A DNA stretch of 8,363 nucleotides from Candidatus Omnitrophota bacterium (GTDB lineage Bacteria; Omnitrophota; Gorgyraeia; Zapsychrales; Fredricksoniimonadaceae): the NCBI GenBank assembly GCA_016206745.1, contig JACQQW010000270.1, forward strand, positions 1 to 8,363, in the 5' to 3' direction. A program made the position numbers and the translations under genes. The notes beneath the pieces are model-generated. The model made no database searches. It had not been told where the DNA came from and saw nothing but the letters and a program-made list of their open reading frames with translations. Positions within the stretch are counted from its first letter, which is position 1; the number at the start of each line of letters is the position of its first letter. Positions 6,064 to 8,363 of the stretch are shown piece by piece.

Positions 6064-8273
6064 GTCCGCACCTCGACTTCGGGTGGATTTCCACGCCATT
6101 GGGCCTTCCATTCTACTTTTGGCTTGCCTGCATCAAATCTTATGGTTATCCGGACATCCCCGAATTCCGTTGGCGCCGGCCCAAAAGACATGGGTTCCCG
6201 GGCATCAAGCCATGCCTGCGGAATACCTGAACATAAAATCAACCGGTTGCCCTCCTCACGCACAAAACAATTCCGGACCATCATGATCCATTCGGCCGCG
6301 GCCCAGGCATGCTGACCGTCTCCCATGCACCCACCGCCGGTGCGAGGGTGTACCGCTTCCGGCCATTGCCCTGTCGGAGAAGCAAGATTGGCAATTGCCG
6401 TCATCAAATCAAAATACCTGATATCACCCGCCCGCAAAAGTACTTGTGCCAAATGTAAAGTAAGATACGGGTTGATTCCCGAATGGCCCATGTCGTGAAA
6501 GAATCCATTATCGATCAAACAATTCTTCATCAAAAAATCAACCGTATCCAAAATCCTCGGGTCATTTTCTTTCCACAAACGCAAAGGGTAACTTGCCGCT
6601 AAACAACCTATGACTGCGGTATCCAGGCGTCTGTAGGGAGATGCCGGTACTGCCGGTCTTTTTAAACGCTTGGTTGTCTGCTCAAGGCTTCGATCTATGC
6701 AATCCGATAATTTTCGGGCTTCTTCTTCGAAATGTCCGGACTCATCATTGTCTTTATAGGCCCTAAGCAAAAAGGCCGCCGACTTCAGACCTGCCACCCC
6801 CCAGAAATCATCCCAATAATAAAAATCATTTGGCCCAAAATGTTCGGCGCTGAATCCCGCCGGCAATAAACCGGCATGATTTAACTTTAAACTTACAGGC
6901 AGGCGTTTTTCATGGATCCAGCGGCCGCCTTTATCAATGGATTCCCGCCATTGGGCCGGCGGCGGATTCCCGGTCAGGGCGCAATACCGGCGCATGGTCC
7001 ACAACGCTTCCCCGTTGGAATCCCATTCCCCTTCCTGGGAAAGAAAATACCCTCTCCTGTCCTGTTTGTGGCGAAAACAATCCAGGACCACTGCCACACG
7101 TTCCTTAAAACCGGCGCACAATAAAGCATTCAAGATAAAAGCGGCGTCCCGGAACCAGAATCTCCGGTACAAAAATGGTCCGGGATAGACTTCTTTGGGA
7201 GAATGCAAAATCAGCGTACGAATGGCCGCCTCGTACAAAAACTGAAAATGCCGGTCCGGAATTTGCAGCGAACATTTTCCTTTCACACTTTTCTCCCAAT
7301 CCACCTGTGCCATCTGTGGATATTGCTCATGAGATTCTTTTTCAAAAGGAAAATCGACTAATGGAATTTCAACCGTAATTTCGCGTTCATCACCCGGCTT
7401 AATTTGATACAAAGCGGCCGCGGTTGCCATGCCCACCTTGCACCCAACGTGTTTTTTATCTTCCCGCGACGGCAGACCTGCCGGCAGGCGGCTAAATACA
7501 TCGCCATGGCGGTAATAAGAAAACTCACATTGATCCGCAGGCGCATCAAAATATACGCAATGTTTTTTATTGACCTTCCAACCCGAATGATGGTCCAGCA
7601 AAGCAATGTCCTGGATGAAACTCACCCCTTCGGGATTATAGGGACGTAAAGCTATGACAAGCCAGGCCTCTGAAGGTGAAAAGCCGTTGATTTCCAGCCT
7701 GCAAACAGGCGCATGCGGTGAGCCAATGACCTGCGCTTTGGTCTTAAGTTCCATTTGATCAAGGCAGGATTTAGTTGTGACATACAAATTTCCACTGATA
7801 TCTAATTTCTGCTCCACAGATGGAAGCCTTGAGGGAATCAAAGCCTTTCCTTCTTTTGGTATGATCCAGGCATCAATAGACCAGCCATCGTAATGAGGCG
7901 TTACAAGACCCCGGGGGTCTACAATGGGAAATTTGTCGCATCCAGGAATACCTATGGCCGTCCAGTTGCGGTGTGTGAGGTTAATTTGCGTCAGGGAAAA
8001 CGCCCGCGGGACAAATGCATCGTTGCGGGGATTGTATTGGCATTCCACCCAAAATGGCCATATCCAATCAAGATTATGCTGGATCGCCAGACTGTTCATA
8101 AGGCCGCGGGCATGCAAAACAACACCCAACCTCAATAATTCAGTGGGGGCCGCCACTTCCGAAGGCTGCACGAAATTTTGTGTTTGTGAGAGGACTTTAA
8201 CAGGATCCAGAAAGCCCCGCCTGCGCGCAACGTTCCTTACCACATATCTCCATGGGAACCATCTCCAAAACAT
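6060..8273 (-). CDS. Six-hairpin (alpha/alpha)6 glycosidase-like protein (737 aa)
   Basis: A large protein that I place in the six-hairpin glycosidase superfamily (GH15, GH63, GDE and relatives) by motifs, not by a known family name. The N-terminal half (about 1-330) is a beta-rich domain with an unusual conserved-looking block near 65-110 (QHNLDWIWPFWVE, then LTHRNWTAIGIPG). The helical barrel follows: FWFRDAAF near 372-379, EWDSNGEALW near 416-425, FYYWDDFWG near 484-492, and GQWPEAVHPRTGGG near 635-648, where acid residues would be candidates for catalysis. The C-terminus has the beta cap typical of such enzymes (LILCSGIPQAWL). There is no signal peptide, so it is probably cytoplasmic, acting on storage or lipid-linked glycan. 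TTG at 8276 is a possible start; I prefer ATG 8273, with GAGG eight bases upstream. It is joined to the GT4 gene by a four-base overlap. Substrate unknown. Confidence 0.82.
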   Translation of the reverse strand: MFWRWFPWRYVVRNVARRRGFLDPVKVLSQTQNFVQPSEVAAPTELLRLGVVLHARGLMNSLAIQHNLDWIWPFWVECQYNPRNDAFVPRAFSLTQINLTHRNWTAIGIPGCDKFPIVDPRGLVTPHYDGWSIDAWIIPKEGKALIPSRLPSVEQKLDISGNLYVTTKSCLDQMELKTKAQVIGSPHAPVCRLEINGFSPSEAWLVIALRPYNPEGVSFIQDIALLDHHSGWKVNKKHCVYFDAPADQCEFSYYRHGDVFSRLPAGLPSREDKKHVGCKVGMATAAALYQIKPGDEREITVEIPLVDFPFEKESHEQYPQMAQVDWEKSVKGKCSLQIPDRHFQFLYEAAIRTLILHSPKEVYPGPFLYRRFWFRDAAFILNALLCAGFKERVAVVLDCFRHKQDRRGYFLSQEGEWDSNGEALWTMRRYCALTGNPPPAQWRESIDKGGRWIHEKRLPVSLKLNHAGLLPAGFSAEHFGPNDFYYWDDFWGVAGLKSAAFLLRAYKDNDESGHFEEEARKLSDCIDRSLEQTTKRLKRPAVPASPYRRLDTAVIGCLAASYPLRLWKENDPRILDTVDFLMKNCLIDNGFFHDMGHSGINPYLTLHLAQVLLRAGDIRYFDLMTAIANLASPTGQWPEAVHPRTGGGCMGDGQHAWAAAEWIMMVRNCFVREEGNRLILCSGIPQAWLDAREPMSFGPAPTEFGDVRITIRFDAGKPKVEWKAQWRGNPPEVEVRT
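6069..6074 (-). promoter_or_regulatory. Ribosome binding site of the GT4 gene inside the glycosidase end
   Basis: The minus strand reads GAGGTG, five bases before the ATG at 6063 that overlaps the glycosidase TGA. It lies within the last codons of the glycosidase and supports translational coupling and the choice of ATG 6063 over the longer frame. Confidence 0.65.
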
Positions 8274-8276
8274 CAA

Positions 8277-8363
8277 AAATGCCTCTTATTGATAGTTATT
8301 TTGTTATTTGTATTTGATTTATGCAAAATTCTTCTGATAGCGGGTATAAGCTGCTCATATAAG
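8277..8363 (-). promoter_or_regulatory. AT-rich leader upstream of the gene run, weak promoter candidate
   Basis: The 87 bases ahead of the glycosidase are AT-rich compared with the genes and hold no ORF that I can support. On the minus strand TTGCAT (8321-8326), a 17-base spacer, and CAAAAT (8298-8303) form a poor sigma70-like pair (3/6 and 4/6 matches), upstream of the GAGG ribosome site. No clear operator repeat or hairpin is seen. The window ends here, so the true promoter may lie further out. Confidence 0.25.

Noticed and set aside
8274..8276. TTG as start of the glycosidase
   Set aside because: It precedes an ATG by one codon; both fit the GAGG site, and the ATG is the more usual choice. 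The difference is one residue.

Overview
The window is 8,363 bases of dense bacterial coding sequence. Eight genes all read on the minus strand, so transcription runs from high to low coordinates. Gaps between neighbouring genes are 0 to about 40 bases, three junctions overlap or nearly overlap, and I see no RNA gene, mobile element, CRISPR array or clear terminator. The cytochrome oxidase genes imply a bacterium that can respire oxygen or at least scavenge it. Subunit II has a bacterial signal peptide and CuA domain. I cannot fix the taxon: moderate GC, an A1-type oxidase with unusual K-channel positions and two short subunit III genes would suit an uncultured Gram-negative lineage (PVC or Omnitrophota-like is a guess).

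Layout in transcription order. (1) 8277-8363 is an AT-rich leader with at best a weak promoter. (2) 6060-8273 encodes a large six-hairpin (alpha/alpha)6 glycosidase-like protein of unknown substrate. (3) 4780-6063 encodes a GT4 glycosyltransferase, joined to the previous gene by an ATGA stop/start overlap and resembling glycolipid (diacylglycerol glucosyl) transferases. (4) 3952-4743 encodes a COG0731-type radical SAM protein, more AT-rich than its neighbours. (5-8) 201-3932 is an aa3-type cytochrome c oxidase cluster in the order subunit II, subunit I, subunit III, second subunit III. (9) 9-185 is a 58-codon orphan ORF at the place where a small oxidase subunit IV often lies, but it has no membrane segment.

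Subunits II, I and III should assemble in the cytoplasmic membrane, take electrons from a soluble or membrane cytochrome c (none is encoded here, and subunit II has no fused cytochrome c domain) and reduce O2 at the heme a3-CuB site. All metal ligands are present. D-channel residues are intact, but the K-channel lysine of subunit I is phenylalanine, and the usual glutamate-containing motif at the K-channel mouth in subunit II is not recognisable. The glycosidase and GT4 look like a separate carbohydrate or glycolipid module that happens to lie upstream. Whether all eight genes share one transcript cannot be told from the sequence.

Most of the window is ordinary housekeeping-type DNA. The points most worth following are the variant proton-channel residues of the oxidase, the pair of divergent subunit III genes, the small orphan ORF, and the coupled glycosidase-GT4 pair.
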